NCBI GenBank assembly: GCA_964019155.1
Contig: OZ025244.1
Location: 46,946,969 to 47,010,968 of the forward strand
Origin: Osedax fenrisi
Taxonomy: Eukaryota > Annelida > Polychaeta > Sabellida > Siboglinidae
Length of the DNA stretch: 64,000 nt
Reading direction: 5' to 3'
The translations under genes and the position numbers were made by a program. The notes under the pieces are model-generated. The model saw only the letters and a program-made list of their open reading frames with translations. It did not search any database and was not told the origin of the DNA. Of this stretch, positions 21,486 through 34,639 are shown in pieces (positions within the stretch are counted from its first letter, which is position 1; each line of letters starts with the position of its first letter).

Positions 21486-23989
21486 CAGGGTTGGATTAAA
21501 ATCGGATTTTTTTAAAAAAATCAAAAAAATCGAATTTTTTTGATTTAAATCGGATTTTTTTGATTTATATCGATTTATTTGATTTTTTTGAAATAATAAT
21601 TTTTTTTTTAAACTATTTTTTGAATGTTATAAAGGATATATATATATATTGTCCTTTATATATATATATAATTAAATAAATAAAAAAAATTTATGTAGAA
21701 TCATTTATTAATTATAATATTTATACAATAACACCAATTTGGCAGCCTTTTCTACTCCCAGCCGATTTCTTAACTTTGTATGGATTATACCAAATGCTGA
21801 AAACACCCTCTCCACTCCGGCACTTGATGATACAGCGGTCAAAAAAGCATTATATAATGGTTTCATCTCTGTAATATTTTGGGAATTCCACCATGTAAGT
21901 GGTGATATATTTTTGATTACTTGATCATCGAATAAGTATAATTTAAATGGCTTTTGTTTGTTTTTCATGTTCAATATATTAGGCAAATATTCAATTAATT
22001 CTTTTCTACAATACTGCATTGCTAATTCTTCTTCTGCTGTAAGATTTGAACCAAAAAAACGAGGATCAATAATATTAGCAAGAAGATGAATTGGTGTAAT
22101 CGCAAATTCAGCATTATGTGCATTGCCTGACGTATCAATTGTCTCGGAAATGATCGTTTTACCACTAAGATCAGTTATTGATGAGCAAATAATTGGCTCG
22201 TTATGAATATTGCTCCATCCATCTATGGCCATTGATACAGTTTTGTTATTCAATTCAGATTTCAGTTTAACTTCACTTTCATTATGTAATTCATCTAACA
22301 GAACTCCACCAATAGCATTTCTTGTAGGTACTTGATATCCCGGACGTAACATATTTATGAGTATCACAAATTGCTCATTTTCAATTAATGAGAATGAACT
22401 ATTAGTTGAATAAATCATTCGAGCAATTTGCTTGTCAATCTCATATTTTTGATCTTTTGATGATCTAATAAAATAGTTATCTAATTTAACTCTCTTTAAT
22501 TTGGGTTCATCATTAGATGGTTGAATTTCTACGTTGTTTGTATTCTTGTCTTCTGTGACTACTTGCAGAGCTTCATCGGCATGTGCATCACTAATATCGA
22601 TTACATTCACAATGTTTCTGTGGCTGAAAAATTTAATATTTGATTTAGAGGAATATAAATTAAATTTAAATGCTATACAGATATTATAGTGCAATAAATA
22701 TATATAATATATATATATATATATAATATATATAATATATATTTAATATATATATTATATATATAATATATATATATATATAATACATTATTAATAATAT
22801 ACATAAACGTATATAAAGTATATATTTTATATATACTTATAAAAATTATATATATATATATATATACTTAATTTTATTAGTTAATAATAATTAACATTAA
22901 GTTATAACCTAAGATTAAATAACAACAAAGGATGCTGATATATAAATGAAAAATGCTGAATTATCTTATATAAGATAATTATTATAATACATTATATAAT
23001 ATTATTATGTTTAAATCATACCTTGTTTTGCAAATTGATGAATGATTTTTCATACGTGATACAATTCCTTGCATTGTTTTCCCGCATATTTTACAAGTGG
23101 CTTTACTACCATTGTTGGCTAAAGACCGATTATAATTTATCCATATAGAATCCTGTTTTCGTCCAGACATTTAAAAATATATAATAGGTGTTTACTCAAT
23201 GATTATGTTTTAATAAATATTTTAAAAACTTTAAATATATCAACTAACTATTTTAAAAACATAATATGTGTAAATATTATTTATATTTATATATTTATTA
23301 TTATTTTTGAATGAGGAAATGTATATAATTAATTCAAATTAATAAATTTCGTTCTTTGATGTTTAATTGAATTATAATCAGTTCTAACATTACATAAAAT
23401 CTCATTACTAATAAACATATAGCTTTTTCATATTCTATTGAATTAATTTTTTATAAATTTTATATTTATTTTTGAGTGAAAAATATGTATAAATTGTTTT
23501 GAAGTGTATTGAATTGTATATAATTTATACAATATAATAATTGTATGATATTTGAAGTTGAATTGAAATGAATTTTTAATTCAATATCAAAGAAAACAAT
23601 TTATACATTTTCTTCACTCAAAAATATATAAAAATGTAATTCAATATAATATGAAAAAATTATATATGATGATGACATTTTATGTAATTTTACATAATTA
23701 CTTCAAGTTATAATTTCTAAACCCTTTGAAATACATGCAATATTACTATATTAATTTATATATTATATTTAGATATTTTATTACTATTTATTAAATTTTG
23801 ATTTAAATCATGATTTTTATTGAGTGATTTAAATCGATTTAAATTGTGATCTAAATCATGATATAAATCATGATTTACTATTTATTAAATTTTGATTTAA
23901 ATCATGATTTTTATTGAGTGATTTAAATCGATTTAAATATTGATATAAATCATGATTTAAATCACTTGATTTAAATCGGGCCAACCCTG
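21486..23989 (-). mobile_element. hAT transposon with perfect 8-bp target duplication
   Basis: Ends CAGGGTTGG (21486) and CCAACCCTG (ending 23989), flanked by ATATATAA on both sides (21478-21485 and 23990-23997). Subterminal regions at both ends are built of AAATCGATTTAAAT-like words. The element encodes a BED zinc-finger exon and a hAT C-terminal domain on the minus strand. At 2504 bp, with most of the catalytic core missing, it is a deletion derivative that would need transposase from elsewhere. Confidence 0.9.
21708..23170 (-). CDS. hAT transposase, internally deleted, two exons
   Basis: Exon 1 23170-23022 encodes a BED-type finger: WINYNRSL, then CKICGK and HSSIC (C-x2-C..H-x4-C). Donor GTATGA follows, and the acceptor TTTTTCAG ends at 22624, so exon 2 is 22623-21708; the phases join through a Ser codon. 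Exon 2 holds TVSMAIDGWSNIH, the first catalytic Asp region, and then passes directly to ITPIHLLANIIDPRFFG and the C-terminal dimerisation region (PLTWWNSQ, SSAGVERVFSAFGIIHTKLR). The total is about 355 residues, against 600-700 usual for the family. The missing part covers the second catalytic Asp and most of the insertion domain, so the protein could still bind ends and dimerise but not cut. The frame is otherwise open, which fits a recent deletion. Confidence 0.8.
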
Positions 23990-24260
23990 ATATATAATGT
24001 ATACATATTTAGTATTACAACAAAGTTATAGCAGGTATAATAACTCAATTAATTATTAATTATTAATTTTGTTATTATTTATTAAAACATCGTTATTATA
24101 TTATATATAAGATGATTTTTCTTATAACATTAAATAAATAACATATGAATAACATAATAAGTAAAAATAACACATATATATAAATATATATATATATATA
24201 TATTTATATAATATAATGTGCTTTGTATGTATAAATATATGATCTATCATAATATTACTA

Positions 24261-24628
24261 AGTAATTGTAATATACTTACTTTTTTAAATTGACTATCAA
24301 GCTACTTCTATAGAAGTTCCTATAGGAACTTTGTACAATATTGAGGCTTGTCTATTTGACATTCCATTCTGTACAGCAGATAGCGCATTTGTCATTGCTT
24401 CTTGTGGGTATTGTAATCATTTCATATTTAATAATAATTTTAATAGTAATTGTAATATACTTACTTTTTTAAATTGCCTATCAAGCTACTTCTATAGAAG
24501 TTCCAATAGGAACTTTGTACAATATTGAGGCTTGTCTATTTGACATTCCATTCTGTACAGCAGATAGCGCATTTGTCATTGCCTCTTGTGGGTATTGTAA
24601 TCATTTCATATTTAATAATAATTTATTA
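24261..24628 (-). pseudogene. Two tandem copies of a psq-type HTH exon
   Basis: A 184-bp unit occurs twice (from 24261 and from 24445) with very few differences. On the minus strand both copies give YPQEAMTNALSAVQNGMSNR then QASILYKVPIGT. This is the Pipsqueak/CENP-B-like helix-turn-helix found at the N-terminus of pogo/Jerky-type transposases. After IGTS the frame runs into a stop before a good donor (GTAAGTAT), so the exon is damaged the same way in both copies; the duplication came after the damage. No catalytic domain is adjacent. Confidence 0.65.
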
Positions 24629-24789
24629 TAGAGTAGGTATATATTAATAAATTAATATATTATTATAATAATGACAAATTCAAAAGATTTATTCAGAATA
24701 AATATTAATTGCGTGTGTTAACTAAAAGTAACGCGCATTCAATTCTGATTGGATAGTGGATATTAAATAATATATGGTATATCTAAATA

Positions 24790-25026
24790 TAGATATATTT
24801 AGGGTGTCGATATTATGTGCCAGGGTGTCGATATTCGAGTCAGTGCCTATAATATCGACACCCCTGTTATCTCAGAGTTAAATATATTAAATTAAATTAT
24901 AAAATAGCTATTATATGTATATACCTAATGTATACATATACATACAATTTTGAAACATTTAATTGAGAAATAATAAAGTTATGGTGATTTATTGTTAGGG
25001 TGTCGGTATTTGAGTACTCTCCCCTA
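24790..25026. mobile_element. Right part of a TAGGGGAGAG element, GGGTGTCGATATT repeats
   Basis: Three to four copies of GGGTGTCGATATT in both orientations (about 24799, 24823, 24850 reversed, 24998), and the terminus GAGTACTCTCCCCTA at 25026. The layout is the same as at 63025-63244, but the phrase differs. Left-end candidate: 14001. Confidence 0.5.
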
Positions 25027-26423
25027 CGTTACAAAAACGAACCCTTTAGGGTGTGTTTTTACAGCTGTATACAGTGTATAGTGGTGATAATGTATATAGA
25101 AAATGTATGTATTCCCGTGTATGTGTTACCGAATTGTAATAATCTTGAATTATTTCCGTACATGAAATTCCTAATAATCTATCTGCCATGTAAACACAAT
25201 ACTTTTTAATTCTATTTCTACACTTTTTTGAGTAGCATTCGGACCCTTTTGTTTTTTATATTATCATTTTGATAGTCTATTCCCGACTTTACTCTTCTCC
25301 TTAATGTTGTGATAAGAATTGTACACAGTATGCTAGCATACTATCGTGAAAGGAGTGCCTTCTCTTCACATACGAAATTGCATACAGAATAGATTTATTT
25401 TCTCATTTATTGTAGTTCATATATAGGTATATACAATATATTCATATTTTGGTTTAAGAAATAATAAATTGATAGTTGTGAGATTAATAATTGTTTACAC
25501 GGTGAAATGTCTTATTATGACTTAATGAACACTTTAATAACAATTTAATATTGCGTGCGGCGTGCGCCTATATTTTTATATTATGGAATACTCATATCTA
25601 ATACAGTTTATGAAATTTATATTAAATTGCTATTTATATTGCTAGAGAATATGTGGCGGTTCCTATCGGTGAATTCGGAACTATTGACCAAAACCCCTGC
25701 ATATACGAAAAATTGCTAAATGTATTACTTAATTGTATAATCGATATATATTGAACAATATATATTCGCAAATATAAAATTTTTAGATTGATATATTTTA
25801 GTTGCGCCTTTAAAATATTATTTCATACAATTCATAGAGTAATTACTGTTTTGTTAAGTGACCAATATTAGTTGACTAAAACCCCCTCACGTCCCCTACT
25901 ACAATAGTTCATTCGTAAAAACGTGATTTGATGATTACGTAAGGGAGCTGTGGAGGACATTTTGTATGACTTAGTAATTGATGTTATAATTTCGTATTTT
26001 CAAATTTTATAGAATATATATATATATAGTTTTATAATATAGCTATTTTAATTTTTACTTTAACTCATATATTTCTAGTATTGATATCAGTTTAGTCACA
26101 CTACAAAAATAACGACAAAATAGCCCAGGAAGGGAGTAGATGTTTTAATACCAAAAAAAATCAATATATTGATTTATTTATAAAACATATAGGTGTTTCG
26201 CTATATACTCGATTCATTTTTCAATTTTTATTATTTTAATAATATATATTAATAAATATATAATAATATATGTATACTTAATAATCAATTCAGTACAGTA
26301 CATTTCCAAAACTTGTTTTTATGCAAATTTGAAAAAAAAATATTATGTTATAAATTTAATATATTGAGTAATTTTTTTTTAATTACTCATTGTTGTATAC
26401 ATTGTAATTATTTAAATATCTTT
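25027..26423. other. Mostly non-coding; element end at 25898
   Basis: I see no gene. TTGACCAAAACCCC (about 25683) and TTGACTAAAACCCCC (about 25872) precede a terminus GTCCCCTA at 25898: another CCCCTA-ended element with its own phrase, left end not found. Confidence 0.4.
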
Positions 26424-27387
26424 TAGGGGAAGTCTCCGATTACCGAACCCTAAATGATTATTGTAATAACTTATTCAATATTAAATATATTTATTTGAAA
26501 TTTTGTAATTAGTGTAATATTATGACAATGAATAATGTAGCTATTTTAAATTGTTGTTATAATTAAATTTACAAGAATAAACAGGAGGGTCGGTAATCGG
26601 GTACATATGCCTAATACCGATCCCCTTCTCCTATTACCGACCCCCTAAAATTATCGCGGTATAAATAAGTGTAGTATTATAATATCCAATACAAATAGTA
26701 GATATACATAAATATAATTAATTATAACATGCACGCAATTTATTTTTTATTGAATTTATGTTTTAATAGTTATATTAAATTTAAATTTAAACTTTATAGT
26801 AATTATATTAAAATAGTGTATATTATTATCTAATATTTATTTATTAATCAGTATGTATATAATCAACACGAACCATGAATCCTAAATCTATATAAATGAT
26901 ACATAAACAACCTACGACATATTTTAAAGTAAAATGCGGATATATTTTGATTGGATATTATAAATCACATGGGGTCGGTATTAGGGTAATTTAGGGGGTC
27001 TGTAATAGGAAAATATATGGGTTGCTATAATTAAGATATATTGGTTAATAGTTATTCAAAATAAATTATTTTTATAATAGTTATAAACATTTTATTGATC
27101 TACAATATTATGCATTCAATCAAGTTTTCTTTAAATTAATAAAGTATTTACAATGATTTAAAAAAAGTTATTATTCAAATATTTAAAAAGTAAAAACAGA
27201 ATATTACATTTTATCAAATAACAATTGTAGGATTAAATATTTTTTAAAACTGAATACTTATGCATCTGTATCATTAAATTACTAACAGATGTTATATATA
27301 TGATGTTATACATGTATATATAATTTTTTGATATCTCTTATAGTTACTGAAATACGAGAGGGGTCGGTAATCGGAGACTTTCCCCTA
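26424..27387. mobile_element. ~960-bp non-autonomous element, TAGGGGAA ends, TACCGACCCC phrases
   Basis: The left end TAGGGGAAGTCTCCGATTAC and the right end (reverse complement TAGGGGAAAGTCTCCGATTA) form terminal inverted repeats. Flanks AATATCTTT and TATATCTTT differ by one base in nine, fitting a 9-bp target duplication. The phrase GGTCGGTAAT / TACCGACCCC occurs about seven times, at both ends and in two internal clusters (26585-26650, 26970-27010), in both orientations. No ORF. A second copy in opposite orientation lies at 61910-62929. A 9-bp duplication would fit a Mutator-like element; this is an inference. Confidence 0.75.
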
Positions 27388-27871
27388 TATATCTTTTTTG
27401 TGTATCTATAACCATTTTTACGTAAATATAAATTAACACTACTCCCTTTTAGTCCGATATTCCCTTCTGTCCCCTATATAATAATAAATAATTTATATGA
27501 AATATACTACATAAAACATGCTAATATACTATAATATATTACTATTATATATAATAATATGCTATAAAATATATATAGGAAGAATTAATACTAAACAAAT
27601 TAAATATAGATTAATTTTTTAAAATCAATTTAATGGGAAGAATATTTATAATACAAATAATTTGATTCAGTACTGATCCTAGTAAAATATATAGAAAAAT
27701 TATTTAATATATGTAGAAACTTTATTTTATGTAGAAACTATTATTTACTTATATAACATAAAATACCATTATTTAGATCCATTAAATCTGAATAGTTATT
27801 ATGTGTCCATTGTCTGAATTATTTGGACTGTTATACTTGATCTCCATTACGTATTTGTGAGTCACATAGTA

Positions 27872-27937
<66 letters not shown>

Positions 27938-28346
27938 TATGTGATGCTATAGCATCGTATACGAAAGTTGTCTTTGAAATGTTTAATTACTTCGCTTATT
28001 TGTTGATTCATCAACAATAAAATACTCTGAATTTGTAACAATCCAGCTATGGCCGCTAAGGTTTGATAAATAATTGATAGATATACTAATACTTAACATT
28101 ACTATATAATATATTAAATCGTACTAATTAGTTAAGATTAAGTTATTAATTAACTTAAGTTATTAAATACAACATAGCCTGGCATTCGTCCTCAACCTAT
28201 AATTATATATTTCTGTATCATTGTTTGTATACTGAGTCAGTATACTGAAACTGATGATACAGTGAAAACAGAATTGTCCATCCACTGCCTCCACATTTTG
28301 TCATTCAGTTTCTTTAATTCTATTATAATATTTATACATTAATATA

Positions 28347-28390
<44 letters not shown>

Positions 28391-28844
28391 TTTACAATAT
28401 AGTAACATATATTAAGAATTATAAATTATATATTTCTATAGCATAAATACATTATAATGTATACCATAATTATTGTGTTTATAATAAATACATATACTAT
28501 ATATATATCACATATGAAAGCAAAAATGTATTTTTGAAATATAATTACATATATTATGAATTATATATTATATATTTCTATAGAACAAATGAATGCATAT
28601 TCAAATGTAATTCAAATTCTAAGTACAAATATTTAATTAAATTAATATAATAAATAATTGTCAATACACTATACATAAATTATCAATACATATTGATTAT
28701 TTATAAACAATATTTAATTGTTGCTTTCACATATTTGTAATGTATATATTATATTGCAGACTATAATATTACATATACTAATTTAGTTTATATATACATA
28801 TTTCTAGTTAACAATAATAAATAAATACTTACGAAATATCTCTT
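27388..28844. other. AT-rich interval without a gene
   Basis: A CCCCTA terminus with AGTCCGATATTCCC before it (about 27448-27477) is probably one more truncated element. (TA)n tracts at 27881-27931 and 28355-28385. No coding sequence recognised. Confidence 0.4.
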
Positions 28845-30060
28845 TGTATAAACAAGGTAATTCATATTTGAAACTATATTTTCTCTGCGATTTGTCATTA
28901 TGTAGTATTACCTATGGATATTATCTAAATTAAAATATAATTGAAATAATATTTATAATATATATATATATATATATATTGTTTAAACACCAACATTTTC
29001 CCTTTCAACAACAAAATCGCAGAGAACTTCCATACTTGTTATAGACGATAGTATTTGTCTGGCCAAATCAGTTTCATCTCTAGACTGGACTTTGGCATAT
29101 TTTAATCTCTATATATAATTAATTATTATATTAGTATTAATTTGATGATATAGATATATATTTTATACAAATTTAACATTGAAATCATATTGTTCTGTAA
29201 ATAAATGTCAAATTAAAGCTTCATTAGATTAAGTTTAAATTTATATATATATATATATATAAATGTAATTCTAACTATAGATTTAATAATGCAATGATTA
29301 TATCATAATTGTTATTTTATTATAATGAGTTAACTATAGTAATATATATTCTATAGAATATATTACAATGTATGTTAATACTAAATTAATAATACTTAAT
29401 TAATACTTATAAAATCTGCAAAATTAATGTTACTATCATAGTCGAGGAGATCTGATGCAGTAGATATTAAATTTGTTTGAATTATTCTTTATTCATCCTT
29501 ACTTATATTATATAGAATTATATTTTCTAGCATTCTAATCTCTATAATCCCTATCTTGTTCTATAATTAAAAATAAATAAAATATCAATATCTATAATAT
29601 GTAACATAGTTTTAAATACTTACTATTCATTTGTGATTTTATTTCAATCAACATCGTCATGATTTCATTATTTGAAGATTCTTTAGGATACTCATATAAC
29701 CGTTTTCTAGTCATATTTTGCCGTGATGTATTTTCTATATTATTGGTCGTAATTTTGTTGATAATACGTATTATTCATAGGCGGTGTAGTGGTTGACATT
29801 TGTAATGGGGAGGGTGTATGCATTTGTACAGAATTGGTTGATAATTGTAATGACCACTCCGGAGTGTTTATCAATGGAAGTAAAAGATTTTAAGTACTGG
29901 ACCCTTGTGGAGCGATGGGTAAATGTAACCGAGTAGGTGGTATACTATGTTCCACATCTGATCGTTAATCGTCAGAATTGAATTCCAACTGGCGTAATGC
30001 AAGATTAGCTGCATCCAATGTATCTATAAGAATAAATAAATTAAAATTGATACATATAAA

Positions 30061-30092
<32 letters not shown>

Positions 30093-30216
30093 GTATCCTA
30101 CCTTTAGTGACTAGCACCTTTCCTCTATCACTAATCCATCCTTCTTGAATATCTCTGTGTTCTTTAAGGAATTTATTGAATACTACATATTTTGTAATTT
30201 TTATTTCGACATAGTC
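28845..30216 (-). pseudogene. DUF4806-type gene, decayed second copy
   Basis: Exon-like pieces on the minus strand: 30216-30102 (DYVEIKITKYVVFNKF, GWISDRGKVLVTK, ending at a GTAGGA donor), about 30021-29760 (TLDAANLALRQLEF, then a stop and a Pro/Ser/Thr-rich stretch), about 29735-29635 (TRKRLYEYPKESSNNEIM), about 29092-28990 (ETDLARQILSSITSMEVLCD), and about 28911-28845 (NDKSQRKYSFKYELPCLY, with AG and GTAAGT borders). The order and the lengths mirror the gene at 6463-9027. Stops inside the second piece show that this copy is dead. It lies downstream of a Tnp2-like relic on the same strand. Confidence 0.5.
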
Positions 30217-31089
30217 CTAGTAAAATAATTAGTTATTAATTATATATATATACCTTACGATATATTGTCAAATTCGACACACATCGATGATGACCATTAG
30301 AAATAAACTATTCATTCGTGTGTGCATAACCTAATTTCACATTTATATGTGTTATATAGTTAATGTTAAGTTATATGTGCATCCTTTTATCCTGGCTAAT
30401 AAGTCAAACACGTATACAGATTAATATATATATACATATATAATGTACATACTAATATACAAATATATATATGTTATAATTTTAAATAACTAACAATATT
30501 TTCCTCTACTATCATTTGTGTAAAATTATATAAATCACTGGAATATTTCGGTGTTTATTATCCAATGACTCAAATATATGATATTCCATCTGTAAAAATA
30601 ATATTAATTTATAAATATATTACATTATGAGCATTGTATTAAGATAAAGCCAAAATGTATGTGTATCTAATATATCGGTCTATGTAGTAATTCGTGCAAT
30701 ACTGTACATTAATGTAGTCGGACAAGTATTAATGTGATAGTAAGTGCAGTATAAATTAACCTTAAAGATGGTAGTTCGAATACTGTCAGCATAATCCCAT
30801 CTGAAGTCCGCAGGAGATAAACAATCAATTTAATTATATATATATTTAGATACATGTAGCATATAACACACATACAACTGATTCTATTTAGTTATGTTTA
30901 CTTTTATGTATTTGTTATATGGTAATTGTTATAAAATTTGTATTTATAGTATTGTTATTTGTATTTATTTATAGTAATTTTATTAATATTTTATACGTAT
31001 GGAGGAAGGACATTAACAATAAATAATAATATAATTATATTTTAAAAATAAATGTTGAATCGCTTGCAGTATACAGTATTCTTCATCAT

Positions 31090-31191
<102 letters not shown>

Positions 31192-31204
31192 GTTATATCT
31201 ATTA

Positions 31205-32760
31205 TTATAGCCCTTCATTTTAATTTATCCTTTGAAATATGTATACAGGAATTCGTTTTAAATGCTTTAAATATTCCTATAATTGTCGAATCACATGGTG
31301 TCGAATATAGTTGTTGAATATTAATTTTGTTGCATATATAATTTGTACCACAAACTTAAACTTAATTGAGAATTGCATGATTTAAAATTAAAAAGTTTTG
31401 ATAGTACTAATCAGGTATTAAATCTTTCAATATTATATGACCAGTATATAATAAGATATCCATATAAAATAAGAATAATCTATATTCAGTAGCCTTCCAA
31501 TATGTTACTCGATTAATAGAATTAGGACAACGGTTAAATATATAAGAAGGTAATGAGTCATGTATATATTTCATTCTATTATTCATTTCTGTAATTGAAT
31601 ATATTCTATAACGTTTTGAATTAATTTTCTTATGTTTTCCTAACCAAATTGTAAGCATGCGTTTCATGACACCTAAACATACATTATGCATATAATCTAT
31701 AGGAAATGCGTTAATCATATCTATTTTTAATTTAGTAAGGATACTATCTCCTATATGATGTTCTTCATTACGTTGAATTCTAAATGATTCATCAGTTCTT
31801 TCTTCTGCTTTATCAGGGAATACAGTATGATTAAAAACTCGTTCACCTTTAACTTCACACCTATCACAAGCATAATAACATGAATGACCTTTAACTTGTT
31901 TGATCATAGCTCTGTCAGGGGCATCGCATATAAAACTATGAATTTTTAGATTCCTATTTTTTTTAATATGTTGATACCATTTTGCATTAGACGTTTTAAC
32001 TCATCAACCATATGTCTCATAAAATTATTATTGATGGGTTTTGTTATATTCTCATTGCCATATGTAACTGCAACTATAAAAACAGTATGCGGTACAATAT
32101 TTAAACTACCAAGTATTGGCCAACAAGATTCTTTCGCAGAATAATACAATGGTATGCCATCGATATTTAGTGAAATATTAATTGTATTATCATCAAAGTG
32201 TTTATAATTATTTTCTATATTTAATAAAAATTAAATAAAAATAATTTACTCCTGCTACTTGTGTAATTTCAATATTACTAGGTGTTTTTAGAAGTGTTCT
32301 TGAACACATAGGTAAATTTAATCCTATTTTATGGCGTACAAATAAATGTAGCATTTCAGTGATTTGATTTGCTTGCATATTACATCGCTGTGCAGATTCT
32401 TTGAAATCGTTATTAAATAGTTTTCTAGATTCATCTAATAAATTATTTTGTACATCACATTCAGAATTAAAAACTGAGTTTGATCTGTATATGGTTCATT
32501 TATACTTTCATCAGATAATTCACTAGTAGATGAATAACTCATTATTGAATTATCGTCATTAGAATAATCAAGAGATCTATTTGGTAATTCATTAATAGGT
32601 ATAATTATATTACTTGGTATCTGGTATTCATTATTTTGATGAGATATTGTTGAACTATGTTCATGTAATGGCAGCTCAATAGAAATAGGGTTTTTATTCT
32701 TATCACATTCACGCTTGGCTTTAACATAATTTCTATGAATACGTCTTTTCCTACATTTTT
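31205..32760 (-). pseudogene. Tnp2-like transposase, decayed second copy
   Basis: On the minus strand: an Asn/Ser-rich N-terminal part (IPSNIIIPINELPNRSLDYS, about 32620-32550), then RHKIGLNLPMCSRTLLKTP, SLNIDGIPLYYSAKESCWPI, a frame change near 31950, FICDAPDRAMIKQVKGHSCY, CDRCEVKG, RTDESFRIQRNEEHH, DYMHNVCLGVMKRML, WKATEYRLFLFYMDILL and a stop at 31407. A C-terminal scrap (DSTIIGIFKAF) lies near 31280. Each landmark of the intact 9482-11443 protein is present in order, but the sequences are only distantly alike, so this is a different subfamily, not a recent copy. The segment after the DYMH region is largely deleted. Confidence 0.7.
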
Positions 32761-32809
32761 AAAATTTAATTAAATAATATAATTTATATTATATAACACA
32801 TAAATCGGA

Positions 32810-33402
32810 GTAGGGGAGGAACAGGGGTAGCGGCCGATGCAGGAGTAGTGACCGTTTTAATTGTTAACGCCGAAATGGTGCTAGATATGATAAAAAGTTC
32901 TATATACAATATTTAGATAATCAAAATATCTATAATATAGAGTACATTTTTTTTATTAATAATTAATTAATTACTCTAATTTATTACATAATAATTTTTT
33001 GTAAAATTTTAACAAAAACATGATTTGGAAAAGCACTTTTATACAATGAATATTTATTAAATATTTATTTGTTGTTGCATATTTATAAAATATAATTGCT
33101 TATCTATCATAATATGTATTTATGCACTCATATACATGTAATGGTAGTCATGTATGATACATATACTAGACCATATGTAATCAATAGTAGTGGCCGAAAA
33201 AATTAGACAGTAGTGGCCGCCTTATATCCAATGAAAATGGAGTAATATAGAACTCATTTACATATTCAAATTCCATAATTATTTTTTTTAAAACAATTTT
33301 TATGAAATTCTCTATAAAATTGCGTATGCACCACTTAATATTAATAATATGATACATTATATATATCTGAATATTTGTAATCTATCAATGAAACATATAT
33401 GT

Positions 33403-33441
<39 letters not shown>

Positions 33442-34085
33442 GAATATTTGTAATATAAAATGAAACATATATGTTACATATATATTATATATTATATTTT
33501 ATATTATATATAGTTTAATTATTTTCGTTATATTATGTTTTGATCAACAAACACATTTGATTATCAATTTAATATTAACTATAAATTTCATTATAAAATA
33601 TAAATAATAATTAACAACCTAAATCAATAATAAAAATGAATTATATGTTATTTATTATAATATGTGTTATGATGTTGTATATTTAATATAATATTAATAT
33701 TAATATAATATTAATATAGGTAATATATCCTAATTAAGGTGCGTATGCATCACAAATATAATTAATAATCTTACAAAATTTAAATACAAATTAAATAATT
33801 TAAAATATTTAAATTGAATACATTACGAGACATCTATTGCATTTTCTGGTACTAGCGGCCACTACTCCTGTATACCTTATTTTAGTGCTTTTTTTTAATG
33901 ACTAAGCAATCCTTAATATTATTCAATAATATACTTTATAAATAAAAGTGAAATCACAGTATTCTAGAACTATATGATTTCTAGCTAATTCAAAAAAATA
34001 ATATATTCAAATTCAGTATTTATCGATATATTAGAAGTATTCTAAGGTATATACATTTTCGGCCGCTACTCCTGTTCCTCCCCTA
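32810..34085. mobile_element. 1.28-kb element, TAGGGGAGGAACAGG ends, AGTAGTGGCCG phrases
   Basis: Left end TAGGGGAGGAACAGGGGTAG; the reverse complement of the right end is TAGGGGAGGAACAGGAGTAG, and both continue CGGCC (24 of 25 identical). The phrase AGTAGTGGCCG or AGTAGCGGCC occurs near 32845, 33190, 33212, 33853 and 34068. The rest is AT-rich with no ORF. Flanks show no clear target duplication. Its right end abuts the truncated 3' side of the gypsy relic. Confidence 0.75.
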
Positions 34086-34639
34086 CAGTGAAACGCAGAC
34101 AATATTTAACATAATACGAATTTTATTGACGTGTGGGGGGCGTCATGAAACGAATTGAATATAGGTTATCAGTCATGACTAATTAGTGATATCCGCTATG
34201 TGGCAATATTCCTTTGACGTCCGACGGACGTTTCGGTAGTCCATTCTAGAAGTTGCGGTCCTTTTATTAGGTCGTATAGCGGTTTGATAATGTTGGCCAT
34301 CTTGGGTATGAAACGGTGGTATAAATTCAATATACCTATGCATTTTTGTAGTTCTTTGATGGTAGATGGTTACGGGTAGTTATTTATAGACAATATTTTA
34401 TTTTCTGCAGGTCTATCTCCGTGTTTGTCGATATAATGACCTACAATTAATGTCATTAGTAGCGAAGATACACTTACTTTTGTTGAGGGTTAAGCCATTT
34501 TCTTTCAGGATAGTGCAGACTCTGCGGATGTAGCGTCGGTGTTCTTTCTCGGATGTGCTGGCTATTAAAATATCATCAAGGTATACAAAAACAAAGTCTA
34601 GGTCTCGGGTGATGTTATTGTTGTTGTTGTTGTGCGGCG

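Noticed and set aside
24331..25209. Plus-strand small frames near 24331 and 25000
   Set aside because: The first is the antisense of the HTH exon; the second spans an element terminus and has no similarity I recognise.
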